Assembly: GCA_024643255.1 (NCBI GenBank)
Contig: JAHENF010000097.1
Span: 30,798 to 94,797 of the forward strand
Reading direction: 5' to 3'
Source: Ilumatobacteraceae bacterium
GTDB taxonomy: Bacteria; Actinomycetota; Acidimicrobiia; Acidimicrobiales; Ilumatobacteraceae
Length of the DNA stretch: 64,000 bases
The notes beneath the pieces were generated by a model. The model was not told where the DNA came from and made no database searches. It saw nothing but the letters and a program-made list of their open reading frames with translations. Of the stretch, positions 41,155 through 50,261 are shown piece by piece. The position numbers and the translations under genes are program-made. Every line of letters starts with the position of its first letter. Position 1 is the stretch's first letter.

Positions 41155-41833
41155 CGACCGCCGCGTCGTCTCCACGGCCGAGCGCCCGCAATGCGACATC
41201 GGGCACGTCGGTGCAGACCCCGTCGACGCCCATCGCGGCGAGATCGACGAGGCGCTCGGGATCGTTGCAGGTCCACGTGTTCACGGCGAGCCCGGCAGCG
41301 TGGCAGCGATCGACGAACTCCTCGGTGACGTTCGGCTCCCAGGGATGCACGGCGCAGTGGCCCGCGTCGGCGATGCCCTCGATGCGATCGAGCGAGACCG
41401 TCGACACCAGCCACGCGGTCGGGATCTCCGGCGCTACGCGCCGACAGGCCTCCAGCGTGTCCCACGAGAAGGACGAGATGAGCCATCGGGACGACGCGGC
41501 CCGACCGCGGCGCCGCAGCACCGACACGATTGGCTCGACCATCGCCATCGTCGGATCGAAGCCGGCGTCGGCCGGCCAGTTCTTGATCTCGACGTTGACG
41601 AGCATCCGTTCACCGCACGCGTCGAGCACGTCGTCGAGCGTCGCGAGACCGAGACGATCGACGTCGTCGACCGAGTCCGGCAACGGGTCGTGGGCGATCA
41701 GCAGGCGGCCATCGGGGACCCGACGAACGTCCAGTTCGATCCCGTCGGCCGACATCTCGTCGGCGAGACGGAACGCGGCCGGTGTGTTCTCGGCCGCGGC
41801 CAGGGATGCACCTCGATGACCCAGCACGAGCAT
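41120..41833 (-). CDS. Glycerophosphodiester phosphodiesterase
   Basis: 'VLGHRGASLAAAENTPAAFRLADEMSADGIELDVRRVPDGRLLIAHDP' GDPD motif; 3' end overlaps lipid kinase by 35 bp. Confidence 0.93.
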   Translation of the reverse strand: MLVLGHRGASLAAAENTPAAFRLADEMSADGIELDVRRVPDGRLLIAHDPLPDSVDDVDRLGLATLDDVLDACGERMLVNVEIKNWPADAGFDPTMAMVEPIVSVLRRRGRAASSRWLISSFSWDTLEACRRVAPEIPTAWLVSTVSLDRIEGIADAGHCAVHPWEPNVTEEFVDRCHAAGLAVNTWTCNDPERLVDLAAMGVDGVCTDVPDVALRALGRGDDAAVVSPAWASWPAR

Positions 41834-42050
41834 GGTCCCATCATGGCGGTGTCGGAGGTCGCCGTTCGAACGCAAGATGAACGCACGTCGAGCAGATCAT
41901 GAACATTCGGGCCAATCGTCCCTTGCGAGGTGGTGATATCGCGCTTACAGTCAACCCCGGCCTGAGGCCCTGTGTCGTCGCTCCGAGCGGCGAAACCGCC
42001 CACAACCCCCGGCGATCCGCTCGCCCCAAACACCTTCGAGGAGCACCAAC

Positions 42051-42350
42051 GTGTCGATCCTTGCGTCCAGCCTGACCCTGGGAGCCGCGGACTACGAATG
42101 GCGAGACGATGCCATCTGCCGTGACACCGATCCAGAGTTGTTCTTCCCGGTGGGGACCACCGGGCATGCGCTGTACCAGATCGATCGAGCCAAGCAGGTG
42201 TGCACGGAGTGCCACGTTGCCAAGCAGTGCCTCGATTTCGCGCTCGACACAAACCAGGATTCCGGCATCTGGGGTGGGCTGACCGAGGAGGAGCGGCGCG
42301 TGATCCGCCGCCGCCGGGTCGCCGCAGCGCGCGCAGCGCGCGCGAGCTGA
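42051..42350 (+). CDS. WhiB family transcriptional regulator
   Basis: 99 aa; C-x(n)-CTECHVAKQC and 'GIWGGLTEEERR' motif; GTG start. Confidence 0.95.
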   Translation: MSILASSLTLGAADYEWRDDAICRDTDPELFFPVGTTGHALYQIDRAKQVCTECHVAKQCLDFALDTNQDSGIWGGLTEEERRVIRRRRVAAARAARAS

Positions 42351-42353
42351 CGC

Positions 42354-43865
42354 TCAGTCGTCGGTCGGCACGGTCAGCTCGATGATCGTGCCGTGCTGTC
42401 GGCTCGAACCGTCACCGATGCCGGACAACTCGAGTTCGATGGTGGTCGCGGGTCGGATCTCGATGGTGCCGTTGAGTTCCGTCGTCACGAGCGTCCTCAC
42501 GATCGAGAGCCCGAGGCCCTTGGCCTGATCGAGTTCGAACGACGGCTCGACACCGCGACCGTTGTCGACCACGCGCACCGTGAGGCGGCCGTCGAGATGG
42601 CTCAGCGCCACGTTGACCTCGCCCCCACCACTGCCTTCCGGGAACCCGTGATCGACGGCGTTCTGCAGCAGTTCGGTGAGCACCACCGAGAGCGGCGTGG
42701 CCGTGTTGGCGGGAATCCGGCCTCCGTCGCCGCCGACGGTGAAGCGCACCGGTCGATCGGGTGACTGCAGGCTCTCCTCGGCGAGACGCAACAGCGGCCG
42801 GACGATCTCGATGAAGGCGATGTCTTCACCGGGCTCACGCGACAGTGACTCGTGGACCAGCGCAATCGTACGGATTCGACGCACCGACTCCTGGACGGCC
42901 GCCTTCGCCTCCGGATTGGTGAGCCGGCGCGCCTGGAGGCGCAACAGCGACGAGATCGTCTGCAGGTTGTTCTTGACGCGGTGATGGATCTCGCGGATCG
43001 TTGCGTCCTTGCTCAGCAGCAGGCGGTCACGCTTGCGGAGTTCGGTCACGTCACGGACCAGGAGCAGGCCGCCGGCGATCTCCGATCCGGACTCGGTCGT
43101 GGTCACGAGCGGGACGCAGCGACACAGCAGCGTCACGTCGGCGCCCTGCTCGAATTCCTCGACGATCGGTTCGCGTCGCTCGAATGCCTGACGAACCGGC
43201 CCGTCGTGGAAGCCGAGTTCGGCGAGGCGCATGCCCACCGGGTTCGCCTGGATGCCGACGCGGTGCAGCGCTGAATTCGCGTTGGGTGAGACGTAGGTGA
43301 CCGTGCCGGTCGCATCGAGCGTCAGCACGCCGTCGCCGACGCGTGGAGCGGCGCTCGAGTCCGCGACGCGACCTGCGAACGGGAACGTGCCGACCTCGAT
43401 CATCTGCGCGAACTCCTCGAAGATGAACGAGTAGTTGCGTTCGAGTTCGCCGAGTGGACGCCCTGCTCTGACCTTCCACTCCTTGGACAACACTGCGATG
43501 ATCTCGCCGTCTCGTCGCACCGGCATCGCCAACATGCGGGCGTGGTTGACGTCGGCGCCACCGCTGTCGTTCTCGATGGCGCCTTCGACACGCTGGCCGG
43601 TCTCGGCCGCCCGTTCGATCAGCTCGGCCTCATCGCCGTTGGCCCACGATCCGATGTAGTCGGTGGCATAGATCGTCTGGTTGGTGGCCGGGCGGACCTG
43701 ATCGACGGTCAGCCACTTCCGGTCGTCGGATCGGACGTAGAGCAGCAGGTCGGCGAAGCACAGATCGGCGAGGAACGCCCACTCCGCCGTGAGGCGGTGG
43801 AGGTGATCGATGTCGTCACGGTCGAGCGTCGTGTGCTCGCGGGCCAGTTCGGCAAGAGAGGTCAT
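42354..43865 (-). CDS. Sensor histidine kinase (PdtaS-like, HWE/HisKA_2 type)
   Basis: 'IREIHHRVKNNLQTISSLLRLQARRL', HATPase 'ELLQNAVDHGFPEG...VVDNGRGVEPSF'; N-terminal GAF-like domain. Confidence 0.92.
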   Translation of the reverse strand: MTSLAELAREHTTLDRDDIDHLHRLTAEWAFLADLCFADLLLYVRSDDRKWLTVDQVRPATNQTIYATDYIGSWANGDEAELIERAAETGQRVEGAIENDSGGADVNHARMLAMPVRRDGEIIAVLSKEWKVRAGRPLGELERNYSFIFEEFAQMIEVGTFPFAGRVADSSAAPRVGDGVLTLDATGTVTYVSPNANSALHRVGIQANPVGMRLAELGFHDGPVRQAFERREPIVEEFEQGADVTLLCRCVPLVTTTESGSEIAGGLLLVRDVTELRKRDRLLLSKDATIREIHHRVKNNLQTISSLLRLQARRLTNPEAKAAVQESVRRIRTIALVHESLSREPGEDIAFIEIVRPLLRLAEESLQSPDRPVRFTVGGDGGRIPANTATPLSVVLTELLQNAVDHGFPEGSGGGEVNVALSHLDGRLTVRVVDNGRGVEPSFELDQAKGLGLSIVRTLVTTELNGTIEIRPATTIELELSGIGDGSSRQHGTIIELTVPTDD

Positions 43866-43884
43866 CACCGTTGATTCTGCCTGA

Positions 43885-45048
43885 TCATCCGCCGTCGCGG
43901 AGGTGACCGGCGAGCGCACCGAGCCCGGCGAGGTCGTGGATGTCGCCCTCCAGCCACGGCACGACCAGCAGCGCAGGTGCGAGATCGGCGAGTTCCGAAC
44001 GGCGATCCGACTCCCTGGCAGCGACGAGTGCGACATCGTCGAACCTGGTGGCGATCTGCTCCAGGACCGCGCTGACCTGCTTGCGCGGAGCATCGAGGCG
44101 AGCGGCGACGCTGTCGGCCAGTTCGCCGTCGGCATGCTCGAGCAGCCCCGCGGCACTCTCGGCGGCCGCCGAGGTCGCGAGGGCGACGGGGAGCACCCGG
44201 TTCGCGACGATCGCGCCGAGCGACATCCCCCGCTCGATCAGGGAGCGAGCAAGGAATCGGGCCTCGTAGCTCGGTGCGGTCTCGAGCGTCGTCACGACGA
44301 CGAACGCCGTGCGGGGATCCCGCAGCAGTGCCTCGACCTCTTTCGCCCGGCGCACGAACCCTCCCTCCATCGCCTGGAACAACACGAAGAAGTCGGCGAT
44401 GTCCTGGAGGAATCGCGACCCGAGGACCCGATCGGCCACTTGGTAGAACGGCTTCGAGGCGACGGTGAAGAGTCGCGAGCGGTACGGAACGGTGAGCCAG
44501 CGCAGCAGGCGACTGCCGAAGAACTCGATCATGCGATTCGGCGCGTCGAGGATCGACAGCGCATTGCGTGACGGTGGCGTGTCGACGATGACGAGATCGA
44601 AATCACCGGTGGCGTGGAGATCGTGCAACTGTTCCATCGCCAGGTACTCGTGGCTGTGCACGAAGCGGCTCGTGATGTTCTCGTACAGCGGGTTGGCGAG
44701 CACGGCATCGCGCGTCGCGTCGTCGGGCGCGTGTCGTGTGATCAGCTCGTCCCAGCCCGCCTTGGTGTCGAGCATCGCGACCCACACCTCACCGCGGACC
44801 TTGACGCCGGCTGCGACGAACGCCTTCGGATCGATCCGGACCGGCGTGTTGCCGAACTCGTCGAGGCCGAGCGCCGTCGCGAGACGGCGTGCAGGATCGA
44901 CGGTGATCACCAGGATGCGGCCCTTGTGCCGTTGGGCGGCCGCGACGCCGAGTGCCGCGGCAATCGTGGTCTTGCCCACGCCGCCCGATCCGGCGACGAG
45001 GATCATCTCGCGACTCGCGAGCAGGTTGTCGAGCTCAGCCACGACCAT
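43885..45048 (-). CDS. ArsA/Get3-like ATPase (Rv3680-type)
   Basis: 'ILVAGSGGVGKTTIAAALGVAAA', 'VITVDPARRLATALGL'. Confidence 0.9.
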   Translation of the reverse strand: MVVAELDNLLASREMILVAGSGGVGKTTIAAALGVAAAQRHKGRILVITVDPARRLATALGLDEFGNTPVRIDPKAFVAAGVKVRGEVWVAMLDTKAGWDELITRHAPDDATRDAVLANPLYENITSRFVHSHEYLAMEQLHDLHATGDFDLVIVDTPPSRNALSILDAPNRMIEFFGSRLLRWLTVPYRSRLFTVASKPFYQVADRVLGSRFLQDIADFFVLFQAMEGGFVRRAKEVEALLRDPRTAFVVVTTLETAPSYEARFLARSLIERGMSLGAIVANRVLPVALATSAAAESAAGLLEHADGELADSVAARLDAPRKQVSAVLEQIATRFDDVALVAARESDRRSELADLAPALLVVPWLEGDIHDLAGLGALAGHLRDGG

Positions 45049-45997
45049 CAACGCCTGACGGTGGTTCGGGGTCGAGTTCGTCGGTGAGTGCCTGCGCGAC
45101 GAGCGAGACGACGCGTGGACCGGACCCTCGAGAGAACAACTCGGGCACGGTGATGATCGGCAGCCCGTCGGCGACGTCACCGCTCGATTCGAGCCAATGG
45201 CGGAGTCGATCGAGATGCTCGGCGCCGGTGCTGCGGCGTGTCTCGGTCAGGCGGGCTGCGTCGACGACGGTTGCCACGGCAGGCCCCGCGACGTCGACCA
45301 GCAGTTCCATCGCGTCGTCGAGTCGGTCGACGACGGCCTGTTCGCGTCGGCTGAACATCGCCGGCAGGACACGATTGGCGATGACCGCGGACGCATGGGC
45401 ACCGGTCTCGTCACGAAGTCGACCGAGGAGATCGATGGTCTCGGTGACCGGCATCTCCTCGGGGGTCGTCACGACGGCCACCCCGGTGCGCATCGGATCG
45501 TCGAGGATGTCGAGCATCCACTGTGTCTGGTCGCGGACCAGGCCGACCTGGACGAGGTCGGCGATCACCTTCGGCGCGCCGATCTGGCTGACGATGTGCC
45601 CGCTGGCCTCCGCGTCGACGACGATGAGGTCGTAGTGGCGTTCGCGTACCTCGTAGCAGAGCTTGCCCACCCCGAGGATCTCCTTCACGCCGGGAGCGGC
45701 GTCGGCGACGAAGTCGAACGTGGACGCGAGCGGCCCGATTCGTCCCAACAAGGGGATGCGTACGAACAATCGGAGGTACTCGCGCAGCGAGTCCTCGGTG
45801 TTCATGGCCATCGCATGCAGTTGAGGCGCGACCTCGGTCGGTTCGAAGCCCAACTCGCCGACGTCGAAGGCGGTGGCGAGCGCTCCCTTCGCGTCCATCT
45901 CGCACACGAGAGTGCGGCGACCATGGCGCGCCGCAACCTCCGCGATCGCGGCCGCGACGGTGGTCTTGCCGACGCCTCCTTTGCCCGTGACCCACAA
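45035..45997 (-). CDS. ArsA/Get3-like ATPase (Rv3679-type)
   Basis: 'WVTGKGGVGKTTVAAAIAEVAARHGRRTLVCEMDAKGALATAF'; exact start uncertain (no good ATG/GTG). Confidence 0.9.
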   Translation of the reverse strand: MWVTGKGGVGKTTVAAAIAEVAARHGRRTLVCEMDAKGALATAFDVGELGFEPTEVAPQLHAMAMNTEDSLREYLRLFVRIPLLGRIGPLASTFDFVADAAPGVKEILGVGKLCYEVRERHYDLIVVDAEASGHIVSQIGAPKVIADLVQVGLVRDQTQWMLDILDDPMRTGVAVVTTPEEMPVTETIDLLGRLRDETGAHASAVIANRVLPAMFSRREQAVVDRLDDAMELLVDVAGPAVATVVDAARLTETRRSTGAEHLDRLRHWLESSGDVADGLPIITVPELFSRGSGPRVVSLVAQALTDELDPEPPSGVDGRG

Positions 45998-46041
45998 CAG
46001 GTCGAGGTCGAGGAGCCCCGGCCGACCCGTCGGGCCCAGGT

Positions 46042-46275
46042 TCAGCCTCCGAAGCCGATCTTGCGATCTCCGTCGGCGGAGCCGAGTTCGATGTAGGCGA
46101 TCTTGGCCGATGGGATGGCGACGTCCTTGCCGCGCTTGTCGGTGATCCAGAGCACGTCGGTGGCTCCAGCGAGGGCGGCTTCGACGCGCGACTTCAGATC
46201 GTCACGGTCAGCGTCTTCGGCGAGTTCGATGTTGATCTCGCGGGGGGCCTGGGTCACTCCGATGCGTACGTCCAC
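46042..46275 (-). CDS. DUF3107 family protein
   Basis: 77 aa 'VDVRIGVTQAPREINIELAEDADRDDLKSRVEAALAGATDVLWITDKRGKDVAIPSAKIAYIELG'. Confidence 0.9.
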   Translation of the reverse strand: MDVRIGVTQAPREINIELAEDADRDDLKSRVEAALAGATDVLWITDKRGKDVAIPSAKIAYIELGSADGDRKIGFGG

Positions 46276-46364
46276 GAACGTCACGCTACCTGTCCGCGCC
46301 CCTCCATGACCCGGCCCGATCGAACTCGCCGACCATGGGCAACTCGGGACCCCGCACTGCTGCC

Positions 46365-46411
46365 TTGACACCTTCTCGCATCGCCCGTAATGTACAACCA
46401 TATGGTTGTAC
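46365..46411 (+). promoter_or_regulatory. Sigma70-like promoter overlapped by palindromic ArsR operator
   Basis: TTGACA (46365) -17 bp- TAATGT (46388); GTACAACCATATGGTTGTAC perfect palindrome 46392..46411. Confidence 0.8.
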
Positions 46412-46749
46412 GTGACGCTCGAGAGCTCAGCGACGCCGACGTCGACCGGATCTTCCGGGCACTGGCCGACGCAACGCGACGCGACATCGTCCGGCGCACG
46501 CTCCTCGGCGAAGCCTCGGTCTCCGAGCTCGCGGGCGCCTACGACATGTCGTTCGCCGCCGTGCAGAAGCACGTCGGCGTCCTGGAGGGAGCCGGACTCG
46601 TGACAAAACACCCGAACGGCCGCGAGCGGATCGTCCGCGGCAACCCCGACACCATCCTGCGCGCCCAGGCGTTGCTCGACAGGTACGAGCAGATCTGGCG
46701 CTCACGTATCGACCGACTCGACGACCTCCTCGCCGGCACCGACGAGTAG
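46402..46749 (+). CDS. ArsR family transcriptional regulator
   Basis: 'DVDRIFRALADATRRDIVRRTLLGEASVSELAGAYDMSFAAVQKHVGVLEGAGLVTKH'; ATG 46402 or 46390. Confidence 0.93.
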   Translation: MVVRDARELSDADVDRIFRALADATRRDIVRRTLLGEASVSELAGAYDMSFAAVQKHVGVLEGAGLVTKHPNGRERIVRGNPDTILRAQALLDRYEQIWRSRIDRLDDLLAGTDE

Positions 46750-46780
46750 ACCCCGACGTACCAAGAAGAAGGACACCACC

Positions 46781-47764
46781 ATGCCCATCACCTCGGTCGA
46801 GAAGGATCTCGACGCCCTCACCATGACCGTCATCGCCGACTTCGACGCCACCCGCGAGCGATTGTGGGAGGCCTATAGCGACCCCCGCCAGATCGAGAGG
46901 TTCTGGGGACCCGTCGAGTGGCCCGCAACGTTCACGCGCCACGACGTGTTCGTCGGCGGACGGTCCGCCTACTTCATGACCGGACCAGAGGGCGAACACT
47001 CAGCGGGCTTCTGGGAGTTCCTCGCCGTCGACGAGGGCAAGTTCTTCGAGGTCCGCGACGGGTTCGCGGGCGCCGACGGTGAGGAGAACACCGCCATGCC
47101 GTCGATGCGGATGACCTTCTCCTTCGAGGACACGAGCAGCGGATCACGCCTGGTCACCATCACCCACTTCGGATCGCTCGAACAGCTCGAACAGCTGCTC
47201 GACATGGGCATGGAAGAGGGCATGACGTCTGCCATGGGCCAAATCGATCGGGTGCTCGCCGACCTCGAATCCTTCGCCGCCGGCCGTGGCACCGAACCAC
47301 AGATCCTCTCCGACACCCAGGTGCGCATCTCGCGCATCATCCGCGGCACCGTCGAGCAGGTGTGGCAGGCCCACCACGACCCCGCGCTGTTGCAGCAGTG
47401 GATGCTCGGCCCCGACGGATGGACCATGCCTGTCTGCGAGGTGGCGACCGAGGTGGGCGGGGTCTACCGCTACGAGTGGGAGCTCGAGAACGAATCAGTG
47501 GACGGCTCACCCCGACAGTTCGGATTCGAGGGCGAGTTGCTCGAGTCCGACCGACCGCACCGTGCGGTCACGACCGAACGCCCGATCGGATCAGCGGGTC
47601 TTGACACCACCAACGAGCTGACCCTCACGCCACACGATGGCAGCACCCTCCTGAACCTCGTCATCACCTTCCCCAACTCCGAGCTTCTCGACACCGTGCT
47701 CGACACCGGCATGGTCGGTGGGATGGAGAGCGGCTACGCCCGCCTCGACCGCATGCTCGCGTGA
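46781..47764 (+). CDS. Tandem two-domain SRPBCC/AHSA1 family protein
   Basis: Two AHSA1-like repeats: 'FDATRERLWEAYSDPRQIERFWGP' and 'IRGTVEQVWQAHHDPALLQQWMLGPDGW'. Confidence 0.9.
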   Translation: MPITSVEKDLDALTMTVIADFDATRERLWEAYSDPRQIERFWGPVEWPATFTRHDVFVGGRSAYFMTGPEGEHSAGFWEFLAVDEGKFFEVRDGFAGADGEENTAMPSMRMTFSFEDTSSGSRLVTITHFGSLEQLEQLLDMGMEEGMTSAMGQIDRVLADLESFAAGRGTEPQILSDTQVRISRIIRGTVEQVWQAHHDPALLQQWMLGPDGWTMPVCEVATEVGGVYRYEWELENESVDGSPRQFGFEGELLESDRPHRAVTTERPIGSAGLDTTNELTLTPHDGSTLLNLVITFPNSELLDTVLDTGMVGGMESGYARLDRMLA

Positions 47765-47791
47765 GCCCGACGGCACGACCGTGCGCTCGAT

Positions 47792-47811
47792 TTGCTGACT
47801 AGGGTCAGCAA
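47792..47811. promoter_or_regulatory. Palindromic operator candidate for MarR-GNAT gene
   Basis: TTGCTGAC-TAGG-GTCAGCAA immediately 5' of ATG 47813. Confidence 0.65.
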
Positions 47812-47812
47812 C

Positions 47813-48706
47813 ATGTCCTCGAGCGTCGTGGCCACCCTCCGGCAGTTCAACCGGTCGTTCACTCCACGCATCGGGGCGCTCGACGAGACCTTCCTCGGTA
47901 CCGGCCGTCCGCTGGCCGCAGCGCGCCTGCTCTTCGAGATCGGAACCCAGCGCGAGGGGTGCGCGGCGACGGTGCAGGAACTGCGCCACCGACTCGGCGT
48001 CGACTCCGGTTACCTCAGCAGGCTCCTGCGCAATCTCGAGGTCGACGGGCTCGTCGAACTCCACCACGACCCCGTCGACGGGCGCCGGCGCATCGTCGAC
48101 CTGACACCCGCCGGGCGCATCGGATGGGACGAGCTCGATCGTCGATCGGACGACATCGCCACCAAACTCGTCGACGCGCTCACCGCAGAACAACGCGCCG
48201 ACCTGGAGGCCGCGCTCGGTGTCGCCGAGCGACTGCTGCAGCTCTCCACGATCGCGATCGAGCCCACCGACTCGGCGGGGGCCGCGGCCGACTCCGCACT
48301 TCGTCAATACATGGCCGAGCTCGACCGACGGTTCCCGGGAGGATTCGACGTCCGTCAAGACACCGACGCAGAACGTCAGGCGATGACGGCCCCATCCGGC
48401 GGATTCCTGATCGTCCACGACGGCGGGGAACCGCTCGGGTGCGGCGGGCTCCGTCGAGTCGATCGCAAGACTGCCGAGATCAAACGGATGTGGCTCCATC
48501 CGTCAGTGCGCGGGCTCGGCTTGGGCAAGCGGCTCCTCGCTGCGCTCGAGGCACTCGCACGCGACTTCGGCTACGACGCCGTCGTGCTCGACACGAACAA
48601 TTCGCTGACCGAGGCGATCGCCATGTACGAGCGCTGCGGCTACACGTCGACCGATCGCTACAACGACAATCCGTACGCCCACCGCTGGTTCCGCAAGGAC
48701 CTGTGA
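47813..48706 (+). CDS. MarR-type HTH / GNAT acetyltransferase fusion
   Basis: N-term winged HTH 'TVQELRHRLGVDSGYLSRLLRNLEVDGLVEL'; C-term GNAT 'KRMWLHPSVRGLGLGKRLLAALEALARDFGYDAVVLDT'. Confidence 0.9.
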   Translation: MSSSVVATLRQFNRSFTPRIGALDETFLGTGRPLAAARLLFEIGTQREGCAATVQELRHRLGVDSGYLSRLLRNLEVDGLVELHHDPVDGRRRIVDLTPAGRIGWDELDRRSDDIATKLVDALTAEQRADLEAALGVAERLLQLSTIAIEPTDSAGAAADSALRQYMAELDRRFPGGFDVRQDTDAERQAMTAPSGGFLIVHDGGEPLGCGGLRRVDRKTAEIKRMWLHPSVRGLGLGKRLLAALEALARDFGYDAVVLDTNNSLTEAIAMYERCGYTSTDRYNDNPYAHRWFRKDL

Positions 48707-48771
48707 CGCGTCGGCGATGCGCGGCGGTCATCGCGCGAATCGGGCCAGAACGAATTCAGTACGGTGACGAC

Positions 48772-49413
48772 GTGACCAGCATCGCGATCCCTCTGTTTGC
48801 ACAGTTCACTGCGCTCGACGGCATCGGGCCCTACGAGGTGCTGCAACGCATACCGAGCTTCGACATCACGTTCGTCGGGCACGAGCGCGGCGTCGTCCGA
48901 TCCGACAACGGCATGCTCGGCATCGAGGTCGACGCGACGTTCGAGGAACTGACGAACCCCGACATCCTGGTGTTCCCCGGCGGTTTCGGGACGAGGGCGC
49001 TCATGACCGACGAGCGGGTGCTCGACTGGGTCCGCAGCGCGCACACGACGACCGCATACACGACGTCGGTGTGCACCGGCTCGCTCGTGCTGGCCGCCGC
49101 CGGTCTGCTCGACGGCCTCACGGCGACCACCCACTGGGGAGCGCTCGACGTGCTCGCCGCGCACGGCGCGATCCCGACGGGCCAGCGCGTCGTCGAGCAC
49201 CTCGATCACCGCATCATCACCGCGGCGGGAGTGTCGAGCGGGATCGACATGGCGCTGCGCCTCGTCGAGATCCTCGTCGATCGCACTGCGGCCGAAGCCA
49301 GCCAGTTGATGATCGAGTACGACCCGCAGCCACCGTTCGACAGCGGCTCGACTGCGAAGGCCAGTACCGAAGTGGTCGAACGCGTCGTCGAGTACGCCGC
49401 CCGACGCCAGTGA
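48772..49413 (+). CDS. DJ-1/PfpI family (class I GATase-like) protein
   Basis: 'DILVFPGGFGTRALMTDERVLDWVRSAHTTTAYTTSVCTGSLVLAAAGLLDGLTATTHW'. Confidence 0.9.
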   Translation: MTSIAIPLFAQFTALDGIGPYEVLQRIPSFDITFVGHERGVVRSDNGMLGIEVDATFEELTNPDILVFPGGFGTRALMTDERVLDWVRSAHTTTAYTTSVCTGSLVLAAAGLLDGLTATTHWGALDVLAAHGAIPTGQRVVEHLDHRIITAAGVSSGIDMALRLVEILVDRTAAEASQLMIEYDPQPPFDSGSTAKASTEVVERVVEYAARRQ

Positions 49414-49432
49414 CTCGATCATGACCCAGTCG

Positions 49433-49461
49433 TCGCGATCGGGGTCTGACCCCAATCGCGA
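49433..49461. repeat. REP-like hairpin between convergent genes (possible bidirectional terminator)
   Basis: TCGCGATCGGGGT-ctg-ACCCCAATCGCGA; core GGGGTCTGACCCC. Confidence 0.7.
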
Positions 49462-50202
49462 TCAGACGGAGGTGGAGCAGAAGGTGTCGCCCTGGGCGAA
49501 GCTCGACTCGGTGACGATGTCGCCGACGTTGTCGTCGGCGTCGACGAGCGCACCGAGCATGCCCTTGACCATGCCGCGATCGACCGCACAGATCACCGGG
49601 TGATCGGTGGCGACGTCGCCGAACGGGCAGTGGTTGTTGATGATCCGCAGCTGATCGTTGCGGCCCTCGGCGTGCGCCGCGAAGCCGTGCGCCGTGAGGG
49701 CATCCGCCACGGCCTGCATCGCCGAGCGCAGCGACCGGCGACCGTTGACCAACGCGTCGCCGGTCAGACCCTCGGCCATCGCCCGGCCGTACTCCTGGCC
49801 GACCTCCTCGGCGATCATCTCGGCCTCGTCGTGCGGCAGCCGATCGAGCGCCCTGCCGAGCAATGACAGCAGCAGGTCGTCGCTGCGGACCGGGAAGTCG
49901 ACGTCGCTCATCCTCAGTGCGTCGCCGACCACGACGTAGCGCTTCGAGGGTCGACCCGCCCCGGCCCCCGCAACCTTGCCGGAGGTCACCTCGAGGTAGC
50001 CGCCGGCGGCCAGCTTGTCGAGATGGTGCCGGGCGACGTTCGCGTGCACGCCCACCTGGGCGGCCACCATCGTGGCGGTGACACCGGTCTCGTCGGCGCC
50101 GGAATGCTCCTTGGCGTACAGGTAGATCGAGCGCCTGGTCGGGTCGCCGAAGGCGTCCGTGATCGCCGACACGGTGGCGGTGAACGACGGGCTCGTGCTC
50201 AT
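49462..50202 (-). CDS. SufR-like iron-sulfur cluster transcriptional regulator (ArsR-type wHTH)
   Basis: 'TATMVAAQVGVHANVARHHLDKLAAGGYLEV' HTH and C-terminal 'IINNHCPFGDVATDHPVICAVDRGMVKGML' Cys motif. Confidence 0.8.
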   Translation of the reverse strand: MSTSPSFTATVSAITDAFGDPTRRSIYLYAKEHSGADETGVTATMVAAQVGVHANVARHHLDKLAAGGYLEVTSGKVAGAGAGRPSKRYVVVGDALRMSDVDFPVRSDDLLLSLLGRALDRLPHDEAEMIAEEVGQEYGRAMAEGLTGDALVNGRRSLRSAMQAVADALTAHGFAAHAEGRNDQLRIINNHCPFGDVATDHPVICAVDRGMVKGMLGALVDADDNVGDIVTESSFAQGDTFCSTSV

Positions 50203-50206
50203 GTCC

Positions 50207-50236
50207 GAATTGTACCTATCCACGTAGTGCAAATTC
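50207..50236. promoter_or_regulatory. Imperfect inverted repeat in the SufR-like/mrp divergent promoter
   Basis: GAATTGTAC-N11-GTGCAAATTC. Confidence 0.4.
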
Positions 50237-50261
50237 GACCGGCCGTCGCCACAATGGATCC

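Noticed and set aside
47792-47812. TTG start for the MarR-GNAT ORF
   Set aside because: Would place the operator palindrome in the coding sequence; ATG 47813 is a better start.
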